Of a stretch of 33,023 nucleotides of DNA, positions 15,577-22,206 are shown piece after piece. The notes under the pieces were generated by a model, which was given only the letters and a program-made list of their open reading frames with translations, ran no database searches and was not told the origin of the DNA. The stretch's first letter is position 1; each line of letters opens with the position of its first letter. The position numbers and the translations under genes were made by a program. Source of the DNA: Sandaracinus sp. (GTDB lineage Bacteria; Myxococcota_A; Polyangia; Polyangiales; Houyiibacteriaceae); NCBI GenBank assembly GCA_020633125.1, contig JACKEH010000051.1, positions 1 through 33,023 of the forward strand, read 5' to 3'.

Positions 15577-15765
15577 GTGAAGCTGCTCTACCCGCTCTTC
15601 GGGCTCACCGTCATCGGCGGCTACGCCGGGCTCCAGCTCACCGGTACCGACCCCTTCGCGGCCGGCACCGAGCGGGTGTCTGCGCCGCCGGGTGTGCACG
15701 CGGCCGCCGGTCCGCGGCGCACGGGCGTCGGTTACGTCGGACGCTCGTACCGCTACGGGAAGTGA
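15577..15765 (+). CDS. Small membrane-anchored protein
   Basis: 62 residues from a GTG start. The N-terminus (MKLLYPLFGLTVIGGYAGLQ) is an uncleaved-looking signal anchor. The rest is a Pro/Gly/Arg-rich tail (GVHAAAGPRRTGVGYVGRSY) with a basic end. It directly follows the DUF4178 gene by 48 bp on the same strand and may act with it; small membrane proteins next to DUF4178 genes are common. The TGCTAG element in front argues that it can be expressed separately. I see no known domain. Confidence 0.55.
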   Translation: MKLLYPLFGLTVIGGYAGLQLTGTDPFAAGTERVSAPPGVHAAAGPRRTGVGYVGRSYRYGK

Positions 15766-15828
15766 GCCCCAGCGGGCGCGAGCCCCAGCGGACTGTGAGC
15801 CGCTGCGGGCTGTGAGCCGGCGGGGAGC
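15762..15828 (+). repeat. Imperfect 17-bp tandem repeat, four copies
   Basis: Copies at 15762-15777, 15778-15794, 15795-15811 and 15812-15828, consensus GTGAGCCNCNGCGGGCT, with a decaying fifth copy after. The first copy includes the stop codon of the small protein. The array fills the gap between convergent genes. Confidence 0.75.
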
Positions 15829-15889
15829 GAGCCTCTGAGAGAGCCGAACGCCCGCGAGCAATGAGCTGGGCGTCGAGTGCAGGCCCGCC

Positions 15890-17863
15890 TCACTCGCAGC
15901 GCGCGTCGACTCCGTCCGCGTAGAGCGTCGCGCGCCCGTCGCGCGCGTGCGAGGCGAGAAAACACGCGTAGCGGCGCTTGAGGTCGTCGTGCTCGAACGG
16001 GACGTAGTGTCCGTCGACGCCTTCGCGTTGCGCGCGCTGCAGCATCACCGAGGTCACCTCGCCACGAACGTTGCCGCGCACTGGCGTCCCGAGGCCGCGG
16101 AGCCCGACCAGCGTGTATTCGTCCTCCCACGTCGGCTCCACGGCGGGCAGCGCGAGGTCGGCGCCGAGCGACATGCCTTGCGAGTGGATCATGCGCGGGA
16201 AGTGGTAGGTGTCGACGATGCCCGCGACGAGCAGCACGTCCTTCGCGTCGCCTTCGGGCGCGAGCGCCGTCACGCGGCCCCAGCTCATCACCTCGACGCT
16301 GGCGAGCACGGTCTGAAAGAGCGTGAGCTCGACGTCGTGATGTTCGACCACGTCGCCTTCGCGAAGCCGTAGGAAGACCTTCGCGACGTCGCGCAGCACG
16401 AAGGGCGAGTCGGCGTCGGCGACGTTGTAGATCCAGCTGCCACCCGTGCCGCTGAGGACCGCCGCGCGGATGCGCGGCTCGAGCGGCAACGCGACCGATC
16501 CGACCGTGCCGCCCGTGCTGTGGCCCTGCAGGTAGACGCGCTCGGCGTCGAAGCGAAACGCCGCCTCGTCGGTGCTCGCGCCAGGGCAGAGCGCGGGATC
16601 GACACGCATCGCGGCGACCGCGGCCGTGAGCGTCGTGAAGTCGAGCGTCGCCTGCTGCAGGTTGCCGCGGAACGCGCGCAGGTTGGCGACGTTCCAGAAG
16701 TCGAAGGTGCCTTCGCGTCCCGACGGGTTTCGTTCGGCGGTGAGCGGCGCGGCGATGGCGGCGGCGGCGAGCCCCACGTCCGCGTAGAAGAGCGCGGGAC
16801 CTCGCCCCGCCGGGCCGAGCCCGAGGTCCGGGTCTTCGGCGACGCGTGTGCGATCGACGACCTGCCGGCTCGTGCCGCCCGCACCGGCCGCGTAGAGCAC
16901 GAGCGGGTAGCCGCCTTCGGGCATCGGTGACTTCGGAATCGCCACGGTGAAGACCGCGTCGTCGTGGCCCTGCACGATCGGCGCGCCGGTCGCGTCGAGC
17001 GCGATGGCCCCGTCGGGAACGTCCTCGTAGGGCTTGGGACCGGCTTGAAAGATCGGGACCGAGAGGCGGCCCTCGAGCACGCAATACGTCTCGTAGTCGT
17101 CGGTGCGCACGAGGTCGGTGGGCGTCGGGGTCGGCAACGCGTCGATGGCGTCGCGCCAAGCGCGCAGTCGCGTGAAGGGGTCGCCGGTCGGGAAGACGGT
17201 CGCGGCGAAGACCTGCTCGCGCGGCACGACCTCGAAGAGCGCACGCCACGCCGCGTCGTCGAGCGTGTCGAGGGCTTCGGGCCGTCGCAGCGCCCGCCCG
17301 TCCACGTCGCGTGCGCGCGAGGTGACGACGACGGCGTGAAGCGTACGAGGCGGAAGCACGACGCCCGGAAAGGGCCAGACCGAGAGCACGTTCTCGGGGG
17401 CGTACGACTGCGCCTCGGCGCGAAAGACCACTTCGACCGGGTAGCGACGTCCGCGGGTGGGCGAGCTCGGGTCGACGTCGATCAGAAAGACCGCGCTCTC
17501 GTCGGCCACCGAAGCCGCCGGAGTGGCGGGAAGCGTCGTCGCGTCGAGCGCTCCGTCGAAGGGAAGGAAGATCGCACCGTCCGCGGCGAAGCCCTCCGGC
17601 GCTTCTTCCAGCATCGCCAGCATCTGATCGACGAGCGGCGCCCGGCGTGCGTTCGGAAAGTCCGCGACGACGAGCGTGCCGTCGTCACGTACGCGGTGGG
17701 CGATCGGGAAAGGCGCGTCCCAGAACCCCGCGCTCACATCGAGCCGCGCGGAGACGGGCGCGCGTTCGGCGGCGTCGTGCGTGGCGTCGACTTCGGCGTC
17801 ACGCGTGCCGGACGAACCGCCGCACGCGAGCGCCAAGAGCAAGAGCCCCCGTCCCCATCCCAT
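15890..17863 (-). CDS. Alpha/beta-hydrolase lipoprotein
   Basis: 657 residues with lipobox LALAC (Cys14) and a short Asp-rich linker, so it is predicted to be lipid-anchored. The N-terminal half (about 40-260) is beta-rich (DVSAGFWDAPFPIAHRVRDD, IFLPFDGALDATTLP, SAVFLIDVDPSS), like the Ig-type domains placed before such hydrolases. The C-terminal half is an alpha/beta hydrolase: GYPLVLYAAGAGG as the oxyanion region, nucleophile elbow QGHSTGG (Ser in GHSTG), then LLVAGIVDTYHFP (candidate acid) and VPFEHDDLKR (candidate His). Probable esterase, lipase or peptidase; the substrate is not evident. It is divergent from the UbiA gene (132 bp between starts). Confidence 0.82.
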   Translation of the reverse strand: MGWGRGLLLLALACGGSSGTRDAEVDATHDAAERAPVSARLDVSAGFWDAPFPIAHRVRDDGTLVVADFPNARRAPLVDQMLAMLEEAPEGFAADGAIFLPFDGALDATTLPATPAASVADESAVFLIDVDPSSPTRGRRYPVEVVFRAEAQSYAPENVLSVWPFPGVVLPPRTLHAVVVTSRARDVDGRALRRPEALDTLDDAAWRALFEVVPREQVFAATVFPTGDPFTRLRAWRDAIDALPTPTPTDLVRTDDYETYCVLEGRLSVPIFQAGPKPYEDVPDGAIALDATGAPIVQGHDDAVFTVAIPKSPMPEGGYPLVLYAAGAGGTSRQVVDRTRVAEDPDLGLGPAGRGPALFYADVGLAAAAIAAPLTAERNPSGREGTFDFWNVANLRAFRGNLQQATLDFTTLTAAVAAMRVDPALCPGASTDEAAFRFDAERVYLQGHSTGGTVGSVALPLEPRIRAAVLSGTGGSWIYNVADADSPFVLRDVAKVFLRLREGDVVEHHDVELTLFQTVLASVEVMSWGRVTALAPEGDAKDVLLVAGIVDTYHFPRMIHSQGMSLGADLALPAVEPTWEDEYTLVGLRGLGTPVRGNVRGEVTSVMLQRAQREGVDGHYVPFEHDDLKRRYACFLASHARDGRATLYADGVDARCE

Positions 17864-17995
17864 GGCGCCACGATGCCACGCGTGGCGGCCCAGGACGAAG
17901 CCACGTCACGAGGTCGTCACGGAGCGCCGCGGCGCTTCGCCCCGGCTGGCGTGCTTCGCTTGCGCGGGGCGTCGCGCGGCCGTCACGCTGTGGGC

Positions 17996-18958
17996 ATGAG
18001 CGAACGCCTTCCGACGGGCTTCATCGCGCGCTGGCATTACGCGCTCAAGCCAGGGAGCTGGTCCAAGCTCTTCGTGCCGGCCTTCTTCGGACAATGCCTC
18101 GGCGCCGCGCACCTTCGGCGCTTCGATTTGGTCTGCCTCGCGGCCGGCATGGCGCTGACCTTCCTGATGCTCGCGTTCGTGGTGCTGATGAACGACTTCG
18201 CGGACCGCGAGGTCGACGCGATCAAGCGCCGCATGTTCCCGCAGGGCTGCTCGCCCAAGACCATCCCCGACGGCATCCTGCCGGCCTCGCGCGTGCTGCT
18301 CGGTGGTTTGCTCGCGGGGGCGGCGGCGCTCGGGCTCGGCTTCTATTCGGAGGGCTGGCTCAACCGCCCCCAGGCCGGGTTGGCGACCGCGCTGGCGCTC
18401 GGGGTCTTCGTCGCGTACTCGCTGCCTCCGCTCCGGCTGAACTACCGCGGCGGCGGAGAGCTGCTCGAAGGCCTCGGGGTCGGCTTCGCGTTGCCGTGGT
18501 TGCAGGCGTACTTGCAGGGCGGGCTCGGTGCGTTCGACCTCGGCTGGATGCCGCGTGCGTGGCCCGTCCTCTTCGGCCTCGTGTTGCTCGCCTTCGCGAG
18601 CGCGGTGGGGAGCGGGCTCTCGGACGAGGTCAGCGACCGCAAGGGCGGCAAGCGCACCTTCACGACGATGCTCGGCAACCCCGGTGCCCGCCGTCTGTGT
18701 GAGCTGCTCGTCGCGCTCGCGGCCGGCGCCTGGCTGATGGCCGGCTTCTTCGCCGAGCACGTGCCGCTCGTCGTGACGCTCGTGCCGGTGCTGATGTTGC
18801 TCTACCGGCTGCGTCAGCTCTGGGCCGCGAGCACCGACGCGGTGACCAACGCCTTCCCGGCGCAGGCGCACTACAAGAACATCCTGCACCGCGCGATCGG
18901 TGGCAGCGTCGAGCTGCTCGGGGTGTCGCTCTTCCTCGAGCGGGCGTTCTTCTCCTGA
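17996..18958 (+). CDS. UbiA-family prenyltransferase
   Basis: 320 residues, integral membrane protein with about eight or nine hydrophobic helices. The two Asp-rich motifs of the family are present: NDFADREVD (Asn66, Asp67, Asp70, Asp74), which binds Mg2+ and the prenyl diphosphate, and DEVSDRKGGKRTF (Asp210, Asp214). The spacing and the GGKRTF ending resemble MenA/UbiA-type enzymes that prenylate aromatic rings for quinones, but chlorophyll- and tocopherol-type members share this too. No quinone genes are adjacent, so the substrate remains open. I used the ATG at 17996; a GTG two codons earlier is possible. The next gene starts 22 bp downstream and is probably co-transcribed. Confidence 0.88.
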   Translation: MSERLPTGFIARWHYALKPGSWSKLFVPAFFGQCLGAAHLRRFDLVCLAAGMALTFLMLAFVVLMNDFADREVDAIKRRMFPQGCSPKTIPDGILPASRVLLGGLLAGAAALGLGFYSEGWLNRPQAGLATALALGVFVAYSLPPLRLNYRGGGELLEGLGVGFALPWLQAYLQGGLGAFDLGWMPRAWPVLFGLVLLAFASAVGSGLSDEVSDRKGGKRTFTTMLGNPGARRLCELLVALAAGAWLMAGFFAEHVPLVVTLVPVLMLLYRLRQLWAASTDAVTNAFPAQAHYKNILHRAIGGSVELLGVSLFLERAFFS

Positions 18959-18980
18959 GCGTGCCAGAACGCGACTCGGG

Positions 18981-19715
18981 ATGAGTCTCCGGGATCCGCA
19001 CCGCGCACGGGCTCGGCTCGTCGCGCTCGACGACGTGCTCGACGCGCGCGGGCCACGCGAGACGCTGGCGCCGGACCGCGAGCGCGCGACCTCGCTCGCC
19101 ACGCTCTTCGATCGTGCGTCCGACCTCGACCCCGCCCTTCACGCCGACTTCGGCCTCGCGCTCGAGCGTGTGGCGAAAGCGATGCACGTCGCGTTTCCCG
19201 AGAACCTCTTCTGGGACCTCGACGCGCTCGCGCATCGCCTCGCCCGAACCGCCCGCGAAGAAGGCGCCCACGTGATGACGGCGCAGAGCGCGCTCGTCGC
19301 CTCGATGCAGCACCTCTTCGGCCGCGAGACCCCGATCGCGTTTCAATACACGCACGACTTCGTCTACGGCTTCGACTGGGCCAAGTGGGTCCGCCGCGAG
19401 CCCACGCCGCGAGTGCAGGTCGGTCCGTTCGATCGCGTCTTCCTCGATTCCATGTGGCAGCGCGGGCACGAGTTGCTCGCCCTGATCGCCAACGACGACG
19501 CCGAGTACCCGAAGCTGCGCGGCGAACGCGCCCGCAACCCCTTCGGCTTCGCGCGCGACCCCGAGCACGAGCGCCGCATCTACCGCGACCTCGTGGAGAA
19601 CGATTTGGTGCCGGTGCAGGCGTGGGATCCCGAGCCGCGCTGCCAATGGGACCGACCGTTTCGCGAGCTGCGCGAAGAACGGGCGAAGGCGTTGGGGCTG
19701 CCGGGGCGCGGGTAG
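18981..19715 (+). CDS. Hypothetical protein, likely co-transcribed with UbiA
   Basis: 244 residues, no signal peptide or membrane segment, so cytoplasmic. It is Arg- and Asp-rich, with helical N-terminal sequence (ARLVALDDVLDARGPRETLA) and a more conserved-looking core (FPENLFWDLDALAHRLARTA, IAFQYTHDFVYGFDWAKWVR). It ends with aromatic-rich segments (CQWDRPFRELREERAKAL). I do not recognise the family. The codon use is like its neighbours and the frame is uninterrupted, so I treat it as a real gene. The ATG at 18981 is the first in-frame start after the UbiA stop and is only 22 bp from it. A gene-free repeat-rich stretch follows. Confidence 0.7.
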   Translation: MSLRDPHRARARLVALDDVLDARGPRETLAPDRERATSLATLFDRASDLDPALHADFGLALERVAKAMHVAFPENLFWDLDALAHRLARTAREEGAHVMTAQSALVASMQHLFGRETPIAFQYTHDFVYGFDWAKWVRREPTPRVQVGPFDRVFLDSMWQRGHELLALIANDDAEYPKLRGERARNPFGFARDPEHERRIYRDLVENDLVPVQAWDPEPRCQWDRPFRELREERAKALGLPGRG

Positions 19716-19965
19716 GTTCGAATCGGAGTGGCGGTCGTTCCCAATCCGGCCCGAGAACGAACACGGAACCGCGCGTCGCGCCCCAGAGACAGAGGCAGAG
19801 TCGGCGCTTCGCGCCACCGCCGCTTCGCGGCCTCGTGACTTCGCCGACACCGCGCTCGCCACGAGAGCTGGTGGAGCCGCCGCTTTGCGGTACCGCGCGT
19901 CGCGCCAAATCGGTGTGACGCGCTCCGCGTCCGCCGCGTCGACGTCCCCGAGGCACCGCGCGACG

Positions 19966-20127
19966 TCCCAGTCCCCGCCCCTGGTCCCTGCGCGGTCCCG
20001 AAGGCCGATCCCCTGTCCCGAAGTCGACGGTTGCCGCCGTCGTGCCCGCCTGACTCGGCCCTGTCCCTGTCCCCACGGACTGAGCGGCACTGTCGCTGTC
20101 CCTGTCCGCGTCCCTGGCCGGTCGTGA
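19966..20127 (+). repeat. Degenerate CTGTCC/CGTCCC hexanucleotide tract
   Basis: Runs of six-base units such as CCCTGTCCCTGTCC and GCTGTCCCTGTCCGCGTCCC, interrupted by unrelated sequence. Looks like a decayed microsatellite similar in period to those at 7158 and 8235. Confidence 0.55.
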
Positions 20128-20174
20128 CGCGCCCCGTTTTCAGCACGCCGGGCCCCGCGGCGATGAGGTCCCTA

Positions 20175-20193
20175 CCCTTCGAGAGGTTCAGGG
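20175..20193. repeat. REP-like palindromic element
   Basis: CCCTTCGAGAGGTTCAGGG has nested short inverted arms (CCT/AGG and CCCT/AGGG). It closely resembles the widespread CCTTCGACAGGCTCAGGG-type intergenic repeats seen in many bacterial genomes. It sits 15 bp before the ATP-grasp start. Confidence 0.5.
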
Positions 20194-20207
20194 CTTGGAC
20201 CCTCCGG

Positions 20208-20993
20208 ATGCGCTGGGTCCTCCAATCCAACCTCGGTTCCACCGCCGAGCTCGCCCGCCTCCGCGACGCCGTGCGCGCGAGCGGCGCCGAGCTCGTCGAG
20301 GTTCGAGTCGTTCCCTTCTCCGACGAGCTGCCCGACGTCCCGAACGACGTGCCGACGGTCTTCTACGGCGCGGCCTCGTTCGTCGCGCGCGTGCTCGCCG
20401 CGAAGCGCTGGACGCCCGGTGTGTACTTCGACGAAGCAGGCTTCGATCTACGGACGTGGACCGCGGCACTCGGCGAGGACGCGCTCAACCACGGCGCGCG
20501 CATCGTGCGCGTACGTGATCTTCCGACGCTTGCCGATGACGACGACGCGGCGCTCTTCGTGCGTCCGACGCGCGACGACAAGTCGCTGGCGGGCGAGGTC
20601 TGGCGCGTCGGCGAGCTGCGTGCGTGGGCGGAGCGATTGCTCGCCCAAGTCCATCCGCTGCTCGACGCCGATCTCGCGCTCTGCCCTCCGCGCGCGATCG
20701 AAGACGAGTGGCGCCTCTTCGTCGTCGACGGCCGTGTGGTCACCGGCAGCCACTACCGGAGCGGCGAGACGCTCGACGTGCATGACGACGTGCCGCCCGA
20801 GGTGTCGTCGTTCGGCGAGATGATCGCCACGCGCCACGCGCCGAGCCCCGTCTTCGTGCTCGACGTCGCGCGCACGGGCGGTGCGCTGCGTGTGGTCGAA
20901 TACAACTGCCTGCACGGCGCAGGCTTCTACGCGTCCGACGTGGGCGCCGTCGTGCGCGCGCTGAACGACTACGTCGCGTCCACGACGTCGTGA
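20208..20993 (+). CDS. ATP-grasp domain protein (DUF4343-like)
   Basis: 261 residues. The N-terminal part (MRWVLQSNLGSTAELARL, ASFVARVLAAKRWTPGVYFD) leads into an ATP-grasp fold: nucleotide-lid type FVRPTRDDKSLAGEVW, then EDEWRLFVVDGRVVTGSHYR, and the metal-binding end FVLDVART ... LRVVEYNCLHGAGFYASDV, with the acidic and Asn residues (E, N) expected to coordinate Mg2+. Predicted to be a cytoplasmic ATP-dependent ligase of unknown substrate. I chose the ATG at 20208 because the preceding in-frame ATG at 20163 would translate the REP-like element, and because MRWVLQSN is the usual start of this family. It is convergent with the next gene, 15 bp between stops. Confidence 0.82.
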   Translation: MRWVLQSNLGSTAELARLRDAVRASGAELVEVRVVPFSDELPDVPNDVPTVFYGAASFVARVLAAKRWTPGVYFDEAGFDLRTWTAALGEDALNHGARIVRVRDLPTLADDDDAALFVRPTRDDKSLAGEVWRVGELRAWAERLLAQVHPLLDADLALCPPRAIEDEWRLFVVDGRVVTGSHYRSGETLDVHDDVPPEVSSFGEMIATRHAPSPVFVLDVARTGGALRVVEYNCLHGAGFYASDVGAVVRALNDYVASTTS

Positions 20994-21008
20994 GCCACGC
21001 CGTCGCGC

Positions 21009-21953
21009 TCAGCCCGGCATGCTGAGGCGGCCGAGGCGGCCCCACGCCATGTCGAGGCGTTGCTGCCGCACCGAGCCCGCGACGTCGAAGAGCGCGCGGT
21101 CGCGCTCGAAACGCGTGCGGGTCGTCTCGTCCGTGCGGTCCCACGGCATCTCGCTCACGAGCGCGCGGAAACGACGCCACGCGCCGCCGAGCGCGACGTG
21201 CACCGCGGCGTCGAGCGGCTCGACGAGCGCCAACGCGAAGCACGAGGTCGCGAGCTCGCCGAGCGCTTCGAGCTGCTCGCGCGGCGCCTCCGCGCGACGC
21301 ATCACCTGCGCGACCCAACCGATCGAGGCTGCCATCACGTGCAGGTCCTCCACCGTGCGGAAGGGCTTCACGTAGTCCTCGTAGCCGTCGCCTTCGAGCA
21401 CCTCGTCGCGCCCGACCTTCGCGCCTTCGAGCAGCAGGCGCGCGTGCGGCACCTCCGGCACGAAGGGCGTCGGCGGTCCTTCGACGAGGCGCACCCCGTC
21501 GCGGTCCTTCGGGATGCGCACGAGCCGGAGCTTCTTGCGCTCGTGGTCGTCGGTGCCGATGCACGCCACCACGAGCAGCTCCTCGGCGTGCGCGCCGAGC
21601 GTGACGAAGCTCTTCTCGCCGACGAGGCGGTAGCGATCCTCGACCTCCTCCAGGCGCGTCTCCATCGCGCGCGGGTGGCCGCCGCCCTTCTCCGTCGCGC
21701 AGAGCGCCGCGCGATGTCCGGCGAGCGTCGGCACCAGATGCGCGAGCGCTTCCGTGTAGCCGGAGGCGAACGCGTAGCCGACGCGGTCCATGGAGAAACC
21801 CGCCGCGAACGCACGACCGACGGTCGTCGCGAAGGGCATCGCGGCGCGCTGGTGGAGCGACCACCACGCGTCGAGGTCCTCACCCTGAAGCAGGCTCGGA
21901 AGCGGAGGGTCGCCAAGCAGGTGGCGAAGCACGTCGACGAGCTCGGAGGCCAT
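21009..21953 (-). CDS. Short acyl-CoA-dehydrogenase-like protein
   Basis: 314 residues, against about 380 in the family. Seen: a helical N-terminus (ASELVDVLRHLLGDPPLPSL), the middle-domain signature CATEKGGGHPRAMETRLEEV followed by RYRLVGEKSFVTLGAHAEEL, beta strands typical of the FAD/acyl-CoA middle domain (LLVVACIGTDD, RLVRIPKDRDGVRLVEG), and a helical C-terminal domain (LHVMAASIGWVAQVMRRAEA). The C-terminal domain is shorter than normal and I cannot place the catalytic Glu. It may be an enzyme with unusual substrate or a non-catalytic paralogue. FAD binding is inferred. The start at 21953 follows from the loss of coding pattern upstream. Confidence 0.72.
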   Translation of the reverse strand: MASELVDVLRHLLGDPPLPSLLQGEDLDAWWSLHQRAAMPFATTVGRAFAAGFSMDRVGYAFASGYTEALAHLVPTLAGHRAALCATEKGGGHPRAMETRLEEVEDRYRLVGEKSFVTLGAHAEELLVVACIGTDDHERKKLRLVRIPKDRDGVRLVEGPPTPFVPEVPHARLLLEGAKVGRDEVLEGDGYEDYVKPFRTVEDLHVMAASIGWVAQVMRRAEAPREQLEALGELATSCFALALVEPLDAAVHVALGGAWRRFRALVSEMPWDRTDETTRTRFERDRALFDVAGSVRQQRLDMAWGRLGRLSMPG

Positions 21954-22085
21954 GGCCGGCGGCGCTTAGCACGTTCACTCCCGAGGCGCCGTGTGCGGGT
22001 CCCCAACGTCCGTGGCGACCCGAACCTCACGTGGGGTCTGTCACCCCCGAAGCGACGCCCTGGGGCCTGGAGTCCGCGGATCCTC

Positions 22086-22135
22086 GCGCCAACCTGGCGC
22101 AAAGTGGGGTCGCCAATCCCCGCATACCCCGGGGT
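22086..22135. promoter_or_regulatory. Dyads upstream of the sigma-54-like promoter
   Basis: GCGCCA-ACC-TGGCGC (22086-22100) and the palindrome ACCCCGGGGT (22126-22135) lie about 105-119 and 70-79 bp upstream of the expected transcript start. That is a typical range for enhancer-binding activators. Binding proteins are unknown. Confidence 0.3.
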
Positions 22136-22178
22136 GAGCCCAGCTCGCAAGTGCCCGAGATCATAGTGCTGGGGGCCG

Positions 22179-22194
22179 TGGTACCCAGGTTGCA
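22179..22194 (+). promoter_or_regulatory. Sigma-54-type -24/-12 promoter
   Basis: TGGTACCCAGGTTGCA matches the consensus TGGCAC-N5-TTGCA with one mismatch. GG (22180-22181) and GC (22192-22193) have the required 10 nt between them. The predicted transcript start (about 22205) is only 2 nt before the ATG at 22207, so the message would be almost leaderless, which is unusual. Confidence 0.4.
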
Positions 22195-22206
22195 CTGTCC
22201 CCGCGC

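Larger units (their letters stand above)
19716..20207. other. Gene-free, repeat-rich interval
   Basis: No credible gene on either strand across 492 bp. It holds a direct repeat of an 18-mer (19765-19782 and 19889-19906, 17 of 18 identical) and two copies of CCGCCGCTTCGCGG or its one-base variant (19817-19830, 19877-19890). There follows a degenerate run of six-base GTCCCT/CTGTCC-like units (about 19966-20127) and a REP-like element (20175-20193). The open frames that cross it encode low-complexity Arg/Pro/Gly sequence only. Confidence 0.7.

Noticed and set aside
15762..15828. CRISPR-like array
   Set aside because: The units are contiguous without spacers, are imperfect and only 17 bp long, and no cas gene is near.
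19715..19724. GGTTCGAATC resembling a tRNA T-loop
   Set aside because: The flanking bases cannot form the five-bp T-stem and no anticodon or acceptor arm is present.
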